Of a stretch of DNA of 64,000 nucleotides, positions 23,401-32,266 are shown one piece after another. The notes under the pieces are model-generated. The model saw only the letters and a list, made by a program, of their open reading frames with translations. It did not search any database and was not told the DNA's origin. Every line of letters starts with the position of its first letter. Position 1 is the first letter of the stretch. Source of the DNA: Branchiostoma floridae. Lineage: Eukaryota > Chordata > Leptocardii > Amphioxiformes > Branchiostomatidae. The translations under genes and the position numbers were made by a program. The stretch covers positions 34,375,831-34,439,830 of the forward strand of contig NC_049979.1 of the NCBI RefSeq assembly GCF_000003815.2, written 5' to 3'.

Positions 23401-23830
23401 ACGTTAAGCTGCGCAACGCCATGGGTTAACACCGAGTTGCTTGAATAACTTCAGAATCTGTATCGAGAATCTAAATCTCGTTACCTAGATGTCTAATCTT
23501 CACCGTCGACCTAACAAGTGGGGATATGTTTAAAAGTTTCAATAGCACAGCACTTCATGTCGATCACATAAAGCTTCCCTTACCTGGCGGGATCTTGAAG
23601 AACTGCCGGTCGAATTCGAACACGTTGCATTGTAGGTAGCCGCCACATCGATTGTAAAGTTTGCCCGGTGTTCTGTCGGGATGCCAGAGGAACGAAGTGT
23701 CGAACCTGTCGTCTGGAGGCGGGATGGTGCAGTCCCGTCCCTCCGCCAACATGGCCCAGAAGTCCGCCGGTGTGTGGACTCCGCCGGGGTAGCGACAGCC
23801 GATACCGACTATCGCCACCTTTTCATCCAT
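4814..23830 (-). CDS. Hybrid polyketide synthase / NRPS-like megasynthase with C-terminal PH domain (whole gene)
   Basis: Six exons on the minus strand: 23830-23584, 18042-16550, 16296-16203, 14118-5755, 5405-5241 and 4959-4814. Every junction has GT and AG and the phases agree (1,0,1,1,1). The total of 10,509 nt gives about 3,502 codons. Domain order with approximate residues: ketosynthase 1-430, acyltransferase 555-860, dehydratase 930-1220, degenerate enoylreductase 1490-1740, ketoreductase 1790-2030, ACP 2085-2165, thioesterase 2195-2440, condensation 2490-2920, adenylation-like 2935-3390, PH 3400-3500. It should build a polyketide or fatty-acid-like chain on the ACP, probably in the cytosol. 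Its product cannot be told from sequence. One in-frame TAG (codon ~2094) interrupts it. It is related by domain content to animal FAS-like PKSs, while the NRPS and PH tail is not part of ordinary animal FAS. The start ATG at 23830 gives the typical KS opening VAIVGIGCRYPGG. Confidence 0.85.
5755..9670 (-). CDS. Megasynthase exon 4, downstream part: ACP, thioesterase, condensation, adenylation-like
   Basis: In frame after the TAG. The ACP has SLGLDSLLS (phosphopantetheine Ser ~2119). The thioesterase is of the alpha/beta-hydrolase type II kind: CFPANGGGP, YGHSMGA (Ser ~2272), GGQDDPF (Asp) and GGHFF (His) form a complete triad. The NRPS condensation domain has the HHxxxD motif as HHISTD (His ~2615-2616, Asp ~2620) and VIAIPFDMR. 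The last domain resembles AMP-binding enzymes (HGYFQLQAARTP, VSYRTLDEQ) but the ATP-binding A3 loop is replaced by MMTTTTTPTRL, and the catalytic C-terminal subdomain is not seen. It probably no longer adenylates. The exon ends in phase 1 at donor AAAG|GTATGT. Confidence 0.9.
9671..9673 (-). other. In-frame TAG stop inside the megasynthase reading frame
   Basis: On the minus strand the frame reads GCT TAT TAG GGC CAA CAA CTT GGC. The same frame is open for 1,481 codons upstream and over 1,300 codons downstream. The TAG sits inside what should be helix 1 of the ACP (EELIAY-x-GQQLGIED). Possible readings are a nonsense allele, a sequencing error, readthrough, or a 78-nt phase-0 intron using GTATCC...TTATTAG, which would delete helix 1. 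Confidence 0.85.
9674..14118 (-). CDS. Megasynthase exon 4, upstream part: AT, DH, degenerate ER, KR
   Basis: Residues 612 to about 2093. The acyltransferase has GHSVGE (Ser ~643) and NNAFHS (His ~747); the AFH pattern is typical of malonyl-CoA-selective ATs. The dehydratase has HILDGNVVVP (His ~966), fitting HxxxGxxxxP, and later HPAFMDTFLH (DxxxH). A region at ~1490-1740 (GSRVMGVVVG, LPDALSWSDAVAL) resembles an enoylreductase but lacks the glycine-rich NADPH loop. The ketoreductase has TGGLKGFG and the Ser-Tyr-Asn set in LISSVVALFGNTGQVGYCAA. Predicted product state is a hydroxyl or enoyl chain without full reduction. It ends at an in-frame TAG (9671-9673) after EELIAY. Confidence 0.92.
14384..14804. 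mobile_element. MITE-like element, copy 1
   Basis: Begins CCCCATTCCACTTGACGGCG and ends CTAGTGGAATGGGG, an imperfect terminal inverted repeat. It holds an internal near-perfect hairpin around 14,400-14,446 (GGCGCTCTCACGGCGATGG and its inverse). Confidence 0.65.
14813..15897. mobile_element. 1.09-kb element with perfect 19-bp terminal inverted repeats
   Basis: 14813-14831 reads GTAACGGGAGGTGCCCTAA, and 15879-15897 is its exact reverse complement. The left flank ends in CAT and the right flank starts with CAT, which could be a 3-bp target duplication. The inner right end repeats ATCTTAGGACGGGTACC twice. No transposase frame is visible, so it is non-autonomous. Confidence 0.75.
15908..16170. 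mobile_element. MITE-like element, copy 2
   Basis: Begins CCCTATTGGCGCTCACCG and ends CGCCGTCCTAGTGGAATAGGGG, the same termini as the copy at 14,384. The interior is a run of GGCGCTCTC and CACCGCGATGG modules in both orientations, so it can fold extensively. Confidence 0.6.
16203..16296 (-). CDS. Megasynthase exon 3 (94 nt): acyltransferase segment
   Basis: The small exon reads RFEDVLKTLGADWSIADMLA and on to NPDKINRT, flanked by acceptor TTTTCCACAG and donor G|GTAGGA. It joins in phase 0 to exon 2 (ending FSDVIQ) and in phase 1 to exon 4 (DIAQPCICAVQMGLVELL), giving the expected helix-rich AT linker before the GHSVGE motif. Confidence 0.85.
16550..18042 (-). CDS. Megasynthase exon 2: ketosynthase core, linker and start of acyltransferase
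   Basis: Encodes residues 83-580. The catalytic cysteine motif VDTACSSS (Cys174, codon 17770-17768), the first histidine motif EAHGTGTKVGD and the second SVKSNFGHAEGAAG are all intact, giving a complete Cys-His-His decarboxylative condensing centre. After the KS (ending near ANAHLILE), a linker leads to MAFVFSGMGTQWWGMGRKL, the first strand of the acyltransferase. The exon runs from acceptor TCTCTCAG to donor CAG|GTATGT in phase 0. All key KS residues being present argues that the N-terminal half is, or very recently was, catalytically competent. Confidence 0.92.
18365..20072 (+). mobile_element. Degraded non-LTR retrotransposon (LINE) reverse transcriptase, interrupted
   Basis: The plus strand carries RT blocks in order: KLFNVFLSTVYFPREWSNSH and NNYRGISLISCL (18,430-18,565), NQAG (18,650-18,660), then after an insertion PGCANFGTRGKLFVMDTLI (from ~19,443), DFRKAFDSIWREGLRLKL (~19,545-19,600), LLYA-type catalytic region (~19,825) and a late YLGITITSA block (~20,042). 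Frameshifts and stops show it is dead. The motifs resemble the Jockey/CR1 group of LINEs, but I would not place the clade without alignment. Confidence 0.8.
18662..19440. mobile_element. ~780-bp inverted-repeat insertion inside the LINE
   Basis: The LINE reading frame breaks after NQAG near 18,660 and resumes at PGCANFG near 19,443. The intervening block begins with a C-tract version of GCGATCTCGCCCC and ends with its inverse (GGGGAGATCGCTAGTGAC), so its ends are inverted repeats. Near the right end the motif GATCGCTAG recurs about three times. It is probably a non-autonomous DNA element; no coding frame was seen in it. Confidence 0.5.
20075..20700 (-). mobile_element. LINE reverse transcriptase fragment, minus strand
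   Basis: The minus strand encodes KASGKDLVLNEMLKHSPH, then SGYFPQEWCNSHIVARHKGG, NYRVISVTSCLAKQ, SPNQAG and, after frameshifts, FVDFRKAFDSIWTEG. It is the same family as the plus-strand LINE beside it, and the two face each other. Truncated and broken. Confidence 0.8.
21355..21600 (+). mobile_element. tRNA-derived SINE
   Basis: The head has a polymerase III A box (TGGCGCAGCGGTAGC) and B box (GGTTCAAATCC) with a foldable anticodon arm. The body has CTTGGGAAAGGCACTTTACA followed by TTCCTCACTT, a motif shared with V/Deu-type SINE tails. It is not a functional tRNA, because the acceptor stem does not pair well. Inserted in megasynthase intron 1. Confidence 0.75.
21565..22760. repeat. ~1.2-kb imperfect inverted repeat, probable DNA-transposon remnant
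   Basis: A module containing GATCGAGAAAACACCGG occurs forward at 21,680 and 22,200 and in reverse complement near 22,370. A second module (about 21,770-22,080), which includes ATTTCTATTCTACCCGT in one orientation, recurs inverted at 22,465-22,740. The order is A-A'-inverted A. No coding frame was found. Confidence 0.6.
23240..23432 (-). mobile_element. tRNA-derived SINE, minus strand
   Basis: In reverse complement it reads GGCGTTGCGCAGCTT (A-box region), GAGTTCGACTCC (B box) and then the same CTTGGGAAAGCACTTTA body as the plus-strand SINE at 21,355. Older and more diverged. Confidence 0.65.
23584..23830 (-). CDS. Megasynthase exon 1: N-terminal ketosynthase
   Basis: Encodes residues 1-82. 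The opening MDEKVAIVGIGCRYPGG is the standard first strand of beta-ketoacyl synthases in type I PKS and FAS. It continues through DFWAMLAEGRDCTIPPPDDR, a segment of the N-terminal KS subdomain. The exon ends in phase 1 at the donor GTAAGG (23583 leftwards). Joining to exon 2 restores FKIPPDEANHLDPQ, where the family usually has ISPREAAAMDPQ. No upstream exon is needed, because KS is normally the first domain. Confidence 0.88.
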
Positions 23831-24440
23831 AGCTGGAACACTTCTGAAATGTTCCTTGTTAGATAAGTCAATGTATTTCTAAAACCATTGAAAGAAAACC
23901 ACACTGACAGACCGGTGCCTCATTTTCGATCTTAAGCGATCTGTTCGTCCATTCATTGCGGGGGCTAGGTTACATCTGGGTGTCGGCGTGGTAGCCCCAC
24001 GAAAATAAATGTGCTGATGTCAGGTGATGGGCGGAAACTACGAAGCATTCTAGCCAATAGTGTTACTTGTCACATACAAAAAGTATGAAACTAAAGCTAC
24101 GAGGGGTCTTCCATTTCAGAAATGTGGGAGTCTCACCACGTGTCTCCCCACCATCACAGCCAAATTTTTTCACCCTCCATTTAGTACCAAACATTCAATT
24201 GTCCATACAATGTGATATGCCTGTCTTGATGCAAACATCACAGCACTTTTATTTGCATTTACTTTATACACACAAGATCTCTTCCCCGTGAGTGATTCGG
24301 TGGAATAGTCCGAAACTTTATTCTCCCAGAGGTCGTAAGGTATGACACGTGATTGATTTATTTACCCAGGCAATATATCACTGCCTGTGTACGTACCTGC
24401 CTAGTCCTTTGACCTCCATGTCGTTGATGGGGTGTACTCC

Positions 24441-27400
24441 ATGTCAAAGTGGCAGGTGTACAGCCTTTACTTCCTTCGGCCCTGGAAGCGTGTTTTTGGT
24501 AAAATGAAAACGGCGCAGTATCATATAGACAGGCTGTTCAGTCTCCATGGACGACTGGTGGCAAGTAAGCCTATCCCTTACCTGATAGGATCGTTTTTAG
24601 TTGCCGGCATTTTGGGGGTCGGATTCGTGTTTATCCAAGCCGAATGGGACATTGTGTACTTGTTCAGCCCTGTAAATGGACGAGCGAGCCAAGATCAAGC
24701 AGCCGTCAGTCGCTGTTTTCCTGCCAACTATTCTGATTTTGTACCGAATAGACATACCAACGTAGGTAACTTCGGCAAGGTAATCATCGTAACAGATGAC
24801 ACCGGTAACCTGCTGAACTGTGCACTTGCAAGACAGGTACAAACCATCCACCAAGCGATAGTGGCTATGCCTGTTACTGTTGGTGAACAGACTCTAACCT
24901 ACAAGGATCTATGTGCGAGGAGAAACCAAACATGCGTTTATTCTCCTCTAGTGGACCTGGTGAGGCGGCAATGCCACGGGGATGTCGGGACGATGAACAT
25001 TACATTCCCTATAACGAACTGCTGCGAGAACGTTTCCATGTTCCTCGGCCATCAGATCGGCGGGGTTGACTATCTCCCAGACGGACGAACACTCAAACGA
25101 GCGAGATCTTTTCAGCTGTCTTACCATCTCCAGCCAGATGACGGAGGCGCAGCTGAAGCATGGGAGCAAACGTTCACCCGTAAAATGTTAGAACTTTCCA
25201 ATGAAAACATCACAGCGGTCCCTTTGACATCCAGAACACTTGAAACGGACATTATTAACACGAGTGCTGCCGTTGTGCGCCGGTTTGCATTGATGTTCTT
25301 ACTTGTCAGTATCGTGTGTTCTGTATCATTAAGCGCAGACTGGGTCCGGGCAAAAGTGTTGGTGGGAATGGGAAGTCTGCTGGCCCTGGCCCTGGCTTTC
25401 CTGTCGACTTTCGGACTTCTGCTGTGGTTAGGGTTCAAGTTCATCCCTCCCATCGGCCTGATCTCCTTCCCCATGCTAGGTGAGAAATATATCTTAAATC
25501 GCAGCATGGTTTCCTTTTCTACTTGCTTAAGATCCCCAATGGCTTGCAATTTGGAGCAATATATGGCTTATGATACGCCTACACATAAAATCCTATTTCA
25601 TACTTATTTCCATACAACTTTCCTCAACTCCAATATTTTTATCCTTTTCTAAAGGTTACACCAATTGTACATAATCGATGTCTGATGATGTTCCGCTTTA
25701 TCTAACCTATACGCGTCATGAATATGACTTATTTTATCATTTGCCTCCAAGGTATTGTCTATGCTATCATACCACAAAGTCCCATCGATTATGCAAATTA
25801 AGCCTGATTCCTATCGGCTAATGCTCCTCCACACCCAAGACACTTGTATTGTGCTGATATAAATTTAGATTCTGTCTATACTCATATTAGATTGTAATTG
25901 TATGTTAAAGATGCACTATATGAAATTTGGGCCCCGAAATTTAAAGCATCCTCCAGAAAAATGATGATGCAAAATGTAAATGATAATGTAAAATGATATT
26001 TGCATCATTGTGTCGTATTTCTGGTGTTTGTGAACTATTTGTGCATGGTTGTTTATAGGGTATAGTTTTGTAGGCTACACAAGGCTCGCTGAGTGATAAA
26101 TACCATCTCAAACTAGACCTCCTAATGTTTGTAAACAACAAAATGCTGGCCACCGGTAGGACCCCTGGGTGTGGTAATCATTGGTCATGTATACTTCAGT
26201 TTGGCTAGATACGAACGCAGTCAAGATCTTCTAATGCTTTTCACCTTAGAATATGACATAATTATAAACTTATAAACCACTCCAGTGGTTAGCACCCCTG
26301 CCTCTGGACCAAGCTGTGAGTTCGAATTCCGGTTGTGTCGCTCACCAAACATGCACACTGCTGGAAAGGGTTACAGCCCTTAGGGCCGCACTGTTGTTCA
26401 TACTGTATGTCGGCAAGAGCTAGGTAAAATGATCTAAAGACTGTACAGCGAGCCTGTATATACTGTACATAGTCTAGTTCCTGTCATGACTAGTTGAAAA
26501 TATGGTGAACTGTTCCTTCAGTTCATTCGAGCTAGACTGGTTCTAGATCATTTGAACTTATACGTTCGTTTGATACTTTTTGTCCAGGACTTGAAACGGC
26601 AAACAGACTCCACCTGGCCACATCGTGGTGGCGGACAGACGAGACCGCGGCGATACCAGAGCGCCTGGGGCGGACCCTCCGCGAGACCGGGGTGCCCATG
26701 ACCTGTACCGCGGTCATACTAGCCGTCACCTACGGAGTCAGCAGTGTTACAGACTTTCCAGGGTTTAGAACCTTCTTCATTTTCTCAGCTCTTGTGTCTG
26801 TCTTCCTTCTCCTATACCAGTGTGTGTTTCTTGTAGCACTGTTTGGTTTGGACGGGCGAAGAGAAAAGTTAAACAGGCATGCCTATGCGATGTGTAAGAA
26901 AGTGCTACCCAGGTCCGAAGCTAGTGATCAACCCTTGGTTTATAAGATCTTCTGTGCCGGGGGACCTTCTATAGATGATACAGAGCCATGGCAAGCGAGT
27001 GAAAGAAGCCTGTCTAGTCTTTTTCACAAGTACATTAGCAGTTTCCTAGTCATGCCCATATGCAAGATTTTTCTTGGCATTTTGTGTCTGATATATATCG
27101 GTTTAGCTGTCTGGGGTTGTTATAATTTACAGACAGATTTTATCTTAGGTAGCGTTGTCGCGGACGACTCAGTTTCGGCTTCCTTCTACAGATCTGAAGA
27201 ACGGTTCTTCAGTACGTTCGGCCCACCCGTGTCTGTTGTGGTTGTCAGTGGAAATGAATATTGGCACCAGGACTCCTTGAACGGCATACTCGACCTTAAG
27301 ACAGATCTGGAACGCAGCGGCTATGTGTATAATGTCAATGAGACCGAGGAGGGGCGGTTTTGGTTGTCAGAGTTTCTCAGCTTCGTCCGTTCAGTTGGCG

Positions 27401-28230
27401 TCTCAGTTGAAAGTCAAAACAACTTTGTGGGCTTCCTGAATTCGACATTTTTGGCTAATAAATCACACAGCTCATATGTCTCGGACGTCCTTATTCACAA
27501 CGACATGATATCGTGTTCACGTTTCGTCCTCCAGACCAAAGACACGTACAAGTTCCGGGATAGCGTCACTGCCGTTCACGTGTTTCAGCAGATCATACAG
27601 GAATATGACATGAACGCCTTAGTCTTCCATCCGTCATTTTTCTTCAATGACATGCTGACACAGATATATCGGGAAGCCATCAGGTTCTCCGCTACACTGG
27701 CAGCGAGTTTGTTCGGAATTGTTTTCCTGCTTACTTTTCATCCTGTAGTGTCACTGCTGGCTGTGATATCCTGTGCGTCGATATGTGTCGGTATCGTCGG
27801 TTTTTCTGTGCTCTGGGGAGTTACGCTTGACAGCAATAGCTTCATGTCATTCTCCCTGGCGGCTTCATTCTCGGTTGAGCACTGCCTGCGACTCCTGCTT
27901 ATGTTCGTCAGTGTTCCTAACGCCGGTGCAAAGCAGACAGTGGTGTCCATGACAGGACCTGTAGCACTGCAACACTTCGTAGCGACGTTCTGTGCCGTTT
28001 CCATTCTCTCTACTTATAACACAATGCTGTTTCGAAATTATTTCAAAATTCTGTTTTTCACGATTCTGTTCAGTTTCATGCATGCTTTTCTTTTCCTTCC
28101 AGTATGTCTGTCTTTGCTTTGCGATAAACTACATCCATGTGATCCGAAAGATAAAACTAATGACGCGGATGAAAGTGATAAAACGCACGACACAGTACTG
28201 GCCAATCCGTACGTTACACAACACTTCTGA
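24441..28230 (+). CDS. PTCHD3-like patched-domain protein, copy A
   Basis: Two exons, 24441-25479 and 26588-28230, phase-1 intron (donor G|GTGAGA, acceptor TTTTTGTCCAG), 893 residues. It is a polytopic membrane protein of the Patched/RND family: TM1 near residue 45, a large first extracellular loop with paired cysteines (LCARRNQTCVY, NCCENVSMF), a sterol-sensing-type bundle ending exon 1 and continuing in exon 2, a second loop (STFGPPVSVVVVSGNEYW), and a last bundle ending FLFLPVCLSLLCDKL. Start chosen at ATG 24441 (MSKWQVYSLYFLRPWKR), which matches the pseudogene copy B. The usual GxxxDD motif is GLETANRL here, and the second acidic motif is SFSVEHC, so proton coupling is doubtful. Fully open, no breaks. 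Confidence 0.85.
26275..26470 (+). mobile_element. tRNA-derived SINE in the PTCHD3-like A intron
   Basis: Has an A-box-like CCAGTGGTTAGCACC and B-box-like GAGTTCGAATTCC, followed by a body CTGGAAAGGGTTACAGCCCT. The same element sits at the same intron position in copy B (61,180-61,375, minus strand), so it was inserted before the duplication. Confidence 0.65.
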
Positions 28231-28680
28231 TACTCATGTACCTTTTCGTGTCTTGATTCAATTAGATTTAAAAGAAAGTGTGTACTGTAATATTCCCTTA
28301 ATTCGAATGACCAGTGTTTTTTGCTGATATGTAAACGACATATAACTGTATGTGTTTCCCACAAGCTTTCATGAAGTAGTACAGTCAGAAAGAAAACCGT
28401 GACACTTTTTTGACAGGTCTATAATGACTGTCCATTTTGTACCTGTCGTTATTCTATAATATTTCATCCGTTGAATGCGAATTAAGTTCTTACGAAAACT
28501 TGTAACAATGTTAATGTAACCGTCTTACAAACCTGTATCAATGAAATGTGTTTTTGTGAATTAAATTTCATTCTAACTGTTCTCATTACGAAGTGATGCA
28601 TATTTCTTTGGTGTAATACTACTTACAGTATAGTCGAGGTAACCATGTTACATTTTTGTTGGCTCGGAATGTTCCAACCA

Positions 28681-28719
28681 GGAAGGCTGCTATGGTCCAC
28701 TGATCCATAGCAACCTTCC
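28681..28719. repeat. 39-nt hairpin, copy 1
   Basis: GGAAGGCTGCTATGG, loop TCCACTGAT, then CCATAGCAACCTTCC. One C/A position breaks otherwise perfect 15-bp arms. The identical sequence is at 58,900-58,938 in reverse complement. Confidence 0.75.
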
Positions 28720-30703
28720 TGATAGGAACACCGGCCGTACTTAACACAGTGCACGTGGCGTGGGCACGCCAGGCGACACGAGCTTTACATAATCGATGTC
28801 TCAAACGATGAAGACAGATAGCACACGGCTTTTTTAGCACTCCAGGCCAGCTTGCGCGCTAATGGTTATGAATCAATCACAGCCACTTGTTAACCTAACA
28901 GTGTGTTGCTGACAAACGGTACTTGGCTTTTCTTCAGTTCGAGTGATTGTATTACATAAATGTCTGACGAAAAACATTAATTACCATTTTGCCAAAAAAG
29001 TAGTGGTTGGTTGGGTCGTTGGTTGGTTTTGAGACCACTGCAAACAATTATTGTCCAAAGCCCAATTGACTCCGCAAATATATATCGTGTTCAATGATCT
29101 AATGATAAATCAGCTTTTCACAGCTTTCATCTAACCTTGACCTCAGGACGCAGTCACTAAGACAGACAGACCAAGGCTTACTGAGTTACAGATATTCTCG
29201 GGGAAAATTATTGTCTTTCTTCATTAGATGACCAGACTACCACAAAGTAGGCTGTGCACAGCAGTCATTTGCAGGACTAATCATTTATTTGCATATTACT
29301 TTTTCGTTATTTGGTTTGGTTTGGTTTAATACAGGTCTCCATCAGTGACTGACATGTCACTATTCTTCCTGGAGTCCGGGTGATTTGTAGAGAATCACCA
29401 AACATAAATTTCCTGTATAAAGTCTCTTTCGTCAGATCTAACTGTTGATCAACTCGAAAAGAGGGAATTAATGTACAACAGCTTCAGTATATCGTTTAGG
29501 CGTCTTAAACGTTGTGATTTAATTTGCTGTCCAGCTGTTTCAGGAAACGCACGTAATGAGAAGGAGTATACAGAACAATACTCATCACTGATTGAAATAA
29601 GCTTATCAACTGTTTGCCAGTCAATTTCTGATTCAGTTCGTAACTCGTGTGCGAAAAACCAATGCATCCAACATTTGCAGATTACTTATAGTCAATATTT
29701 CAGAGGAACGCAAGTTAAACGCAAGCTTCCGCCTCTCGTCTTTGTCTATTTACGTTCTAGTAACACGTTTCAGGATGACTCGAATTTTTCCCCTTGTGGG
29801 CCCTTAACATCACAGAAAGATATCTAACAGAGATAGAGTTTAAGGATAAAGCATTAGTCTTTGCATCTTTAGAAATGTCTTCATCTTTCTTCATTACATC
29901 TAGATTACTTTAGAATTGTACTAGGCTATATTTCTTCCTTGGAAATAGGAGAATGTTCCGTTTCTGACAGCTTGATTGTTTCAGGCAAACAAGGAAACGT
30001 CAGGGCCAGACAGTGATGTTGGCATTATGAACAGTAGGCTGCAATGTGGCAACCTTAACTTGCCCGGTCACTTGGGGGTCATGAAAGGCCAAGATATGAT
30101 GCAATCCGGTATACATAAATGTTGCGGAGAAGCAGCCTTTAGAGAACAGGGTTACGTGATATTTGTCTAAAGCATTAATGTGCTGAGGTCTGAAAAGCAC
30201 ATACATGATATTTGATTCCCATTAAGTTAAGCTCGGCACAAAAACTCAAGAACACGAACGTCTGGCATCCCTTGTTTGTCTACATTATTCAAGGACATAA
30301 TGTGCACATGATCAATTTTGCTCTTCGAATATAGTAAAAATTCGTCAGATGTGAAAATCTCTGATTGGTGGATTAATGAGTTATGGTTTGTGTTTAGATC
30401 GGGCATTTTGTCTCTAAATAAACACGTTTCATTTCTCTTCGCGTGTGGGATCGCGTTTGCGGCAAACTCACAAGGAAACGCCAGTTCTGGGATTAACTGA
30501 TAACCAATTTGTTTGCTGATGCAAGTTTATTTCTGTGTAGGCAACGGTGACGTGTGGAGTCAAGAGAAATTCGATTGATGCATGTAGATGAAACGAACCT
30601 ACTCCAACAAAGTACGCAAAGTAGCCTTGATTGTGTCTATCCAGTCATGTACATATATCTAATAACCATGTTACCTTTTTGTTGGCTTGGAATGTTCCAA
30701 CTA

Positions 30704-30742
30704 GGAAGGTTGCTATGGTCCACTGATCCATAGCAGCCTTCC
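30704..30742. repeat. 39-nt hairpin, copy 2
   Basis: Same loop as copy 1, but the arm difference is swapped: the left arm has GGTTGC and the right arm GCAGCC. The identical sequence is at 56,989-57,027 in reverse complement. Confidence 0.75.
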
Positions 30743-32266
30743 TGATTAGAACACCGGTCGTACTTAACACAGTACACGTGGCGTGGGCACGTCAGGCGAC
30801 CTGAGCTTTACATGATCGATGTCTCAAACGATGAAGACAGATAGGACACGGCTTTTTTTAGCACTCCAGGCCAGCTTGCTAATGGTTATGAATCAACCAC
30901 AGCCACTTGTTAACAATTTTTTGAGGACAAACGGCACAGCTTGGCTTTTCTTCAGTTCGAATGATTGTATTACATAAATGTCTGACAAAAAAAACATTAA
31001 TTATCATTTCGCCAAAAAGTAGTGGTTGGTTGAGACCCCTTTAAACAATCCTTGCCCAAAGCACAATCGACTCGGCAAATATCGTGCTCAATGGTCCAAT
31101 TATAAATTAGCTTTCCACAGCTTTCACCTAACCTTGACCTCAGGACGCAGTCACCAACATGGACAGACTAAGGCTTACTGAGTTACAGATATTCTCGAAA
31201 AAAACTCCTGTGTTTTTTTTTTCTCCCCAAATTATTAGACTACCACAAAGTAGGCTGTATAGAGTCAGTCTTATTTCAGTCTCACCTACAGGGTTGCTTT
31301 TACCTAGAACTGTTTGGTAAGGGGTGGTGACGAGAAGAAATGTATATGACCACAGTGTTTTCAACTTTTTGCTCAGTGCACCGCCACATGACCTACTAGT
31401 ACTTCGTGGCATATCTTCTCACTCAGTCAGAAACAGAACAAAGGTATCAGGCGTTAATGGTCTTTATCAGTTAAAACACCACCATGTGGCCCTTGTGTAC
31501 AGTCTACATTGAAAGATATGTAACCAGCCTTAGTTTATAGTCACCAACCAGGTACGAAGGTTATTATGGTGGCACCCAAAACAGGTGACAGGGATAACAA
31601 GGCAGGCCATCTGAGCATAAGCTAGGCTGTCCGAAACAACATAGGAAGACATGAGAACACTTTAATCAGCAATGTAAACCAGACTATCATCATAGTTGTG
31701 TTTCATTTTATCATAGGGAGTGTATCCAGATGGCGTAGTGATATTGTCGATACTGTATGTTTGTGATGGAAAGGGGAGTGCTAAATCGATCACAACGACC
31801 TGTTAACAGCGTTTTGTGCACGAACGGTACAGGTGGCTTTCGAGCGAGGCTTATCAGCTCAGTTTGCACGAGAAAAAATTTATCATTAGTCCGCGATAAA
31901 ATAGCGCTTTGCTGGTGGACTAGTTCATACAATGGTCTTCAAAGTGTGCCGGATTGGGACGTGATTGTTCAATATGACGGTTATTTTTATATTTGTTTAA
32001 ACTCATCATGGACATATATTACTTGCCTAATTCTTGCAGTACATCCAACGCTCACTGCCAAACATATAACGTTGTGAATATATAATTCCATAATTGATTA
32101 CACCGGCTATTCTTATAGTGGCAAGAGCCGCGCATGCGCTCTAATGTAATTGCCCCTAGCACACGGAAACAAGACTTGTTTGCTTTCACGTCTTTTTCGC
32201 TTGGCCTACTCCGTGTCTTCTGGAGGCGCTTTTTTTTCAATACTACCGCATCGTAAGTTCTAAAAC

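Larger units (their letters stand above)
18043..23583 (-). other. Megasynthase intron 1 (5.5 kb), filled with mobile elements
   Basis: Bounded by donor GTAAGG and acceptor TCTCTCAG. It contains two convergent LINE fragments, a ~780-bp insertion inside one of them, a tRNA-derived SINE in each orientation and a ~1.2-kb imperfect inverted repeat. No host coding exon was recognised inside. Confidence 0.75.
24165..32060. repeat. Left arm of a large inverted segmental duplication
   Basis: Matches 55,740-64,000 in reverse orientation along its whole length, including the PTCHD3-like gene, its intron with an old SINE, the 3' flank and a string of non-coding repeats. Proteins of the two gene copies differ at roughly 7% of positions in exon 1 by eye. 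The right arm runs off the window. Confidence 0.85.
28231..32260. other. Repeat-rich intergenic region between PTCHD3-like A and C
   Basis: No gene recognised. It is built of repeats that recur in inverted orientation at 55,740-59,350 and partly at 51,200-54,300. It includes two 39-nt hairpins (28,681 and 30,704) and a block at 29,820-30,680 shared with 52,000-53,960 and 57,060-57,870. Confidence 0.65.
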
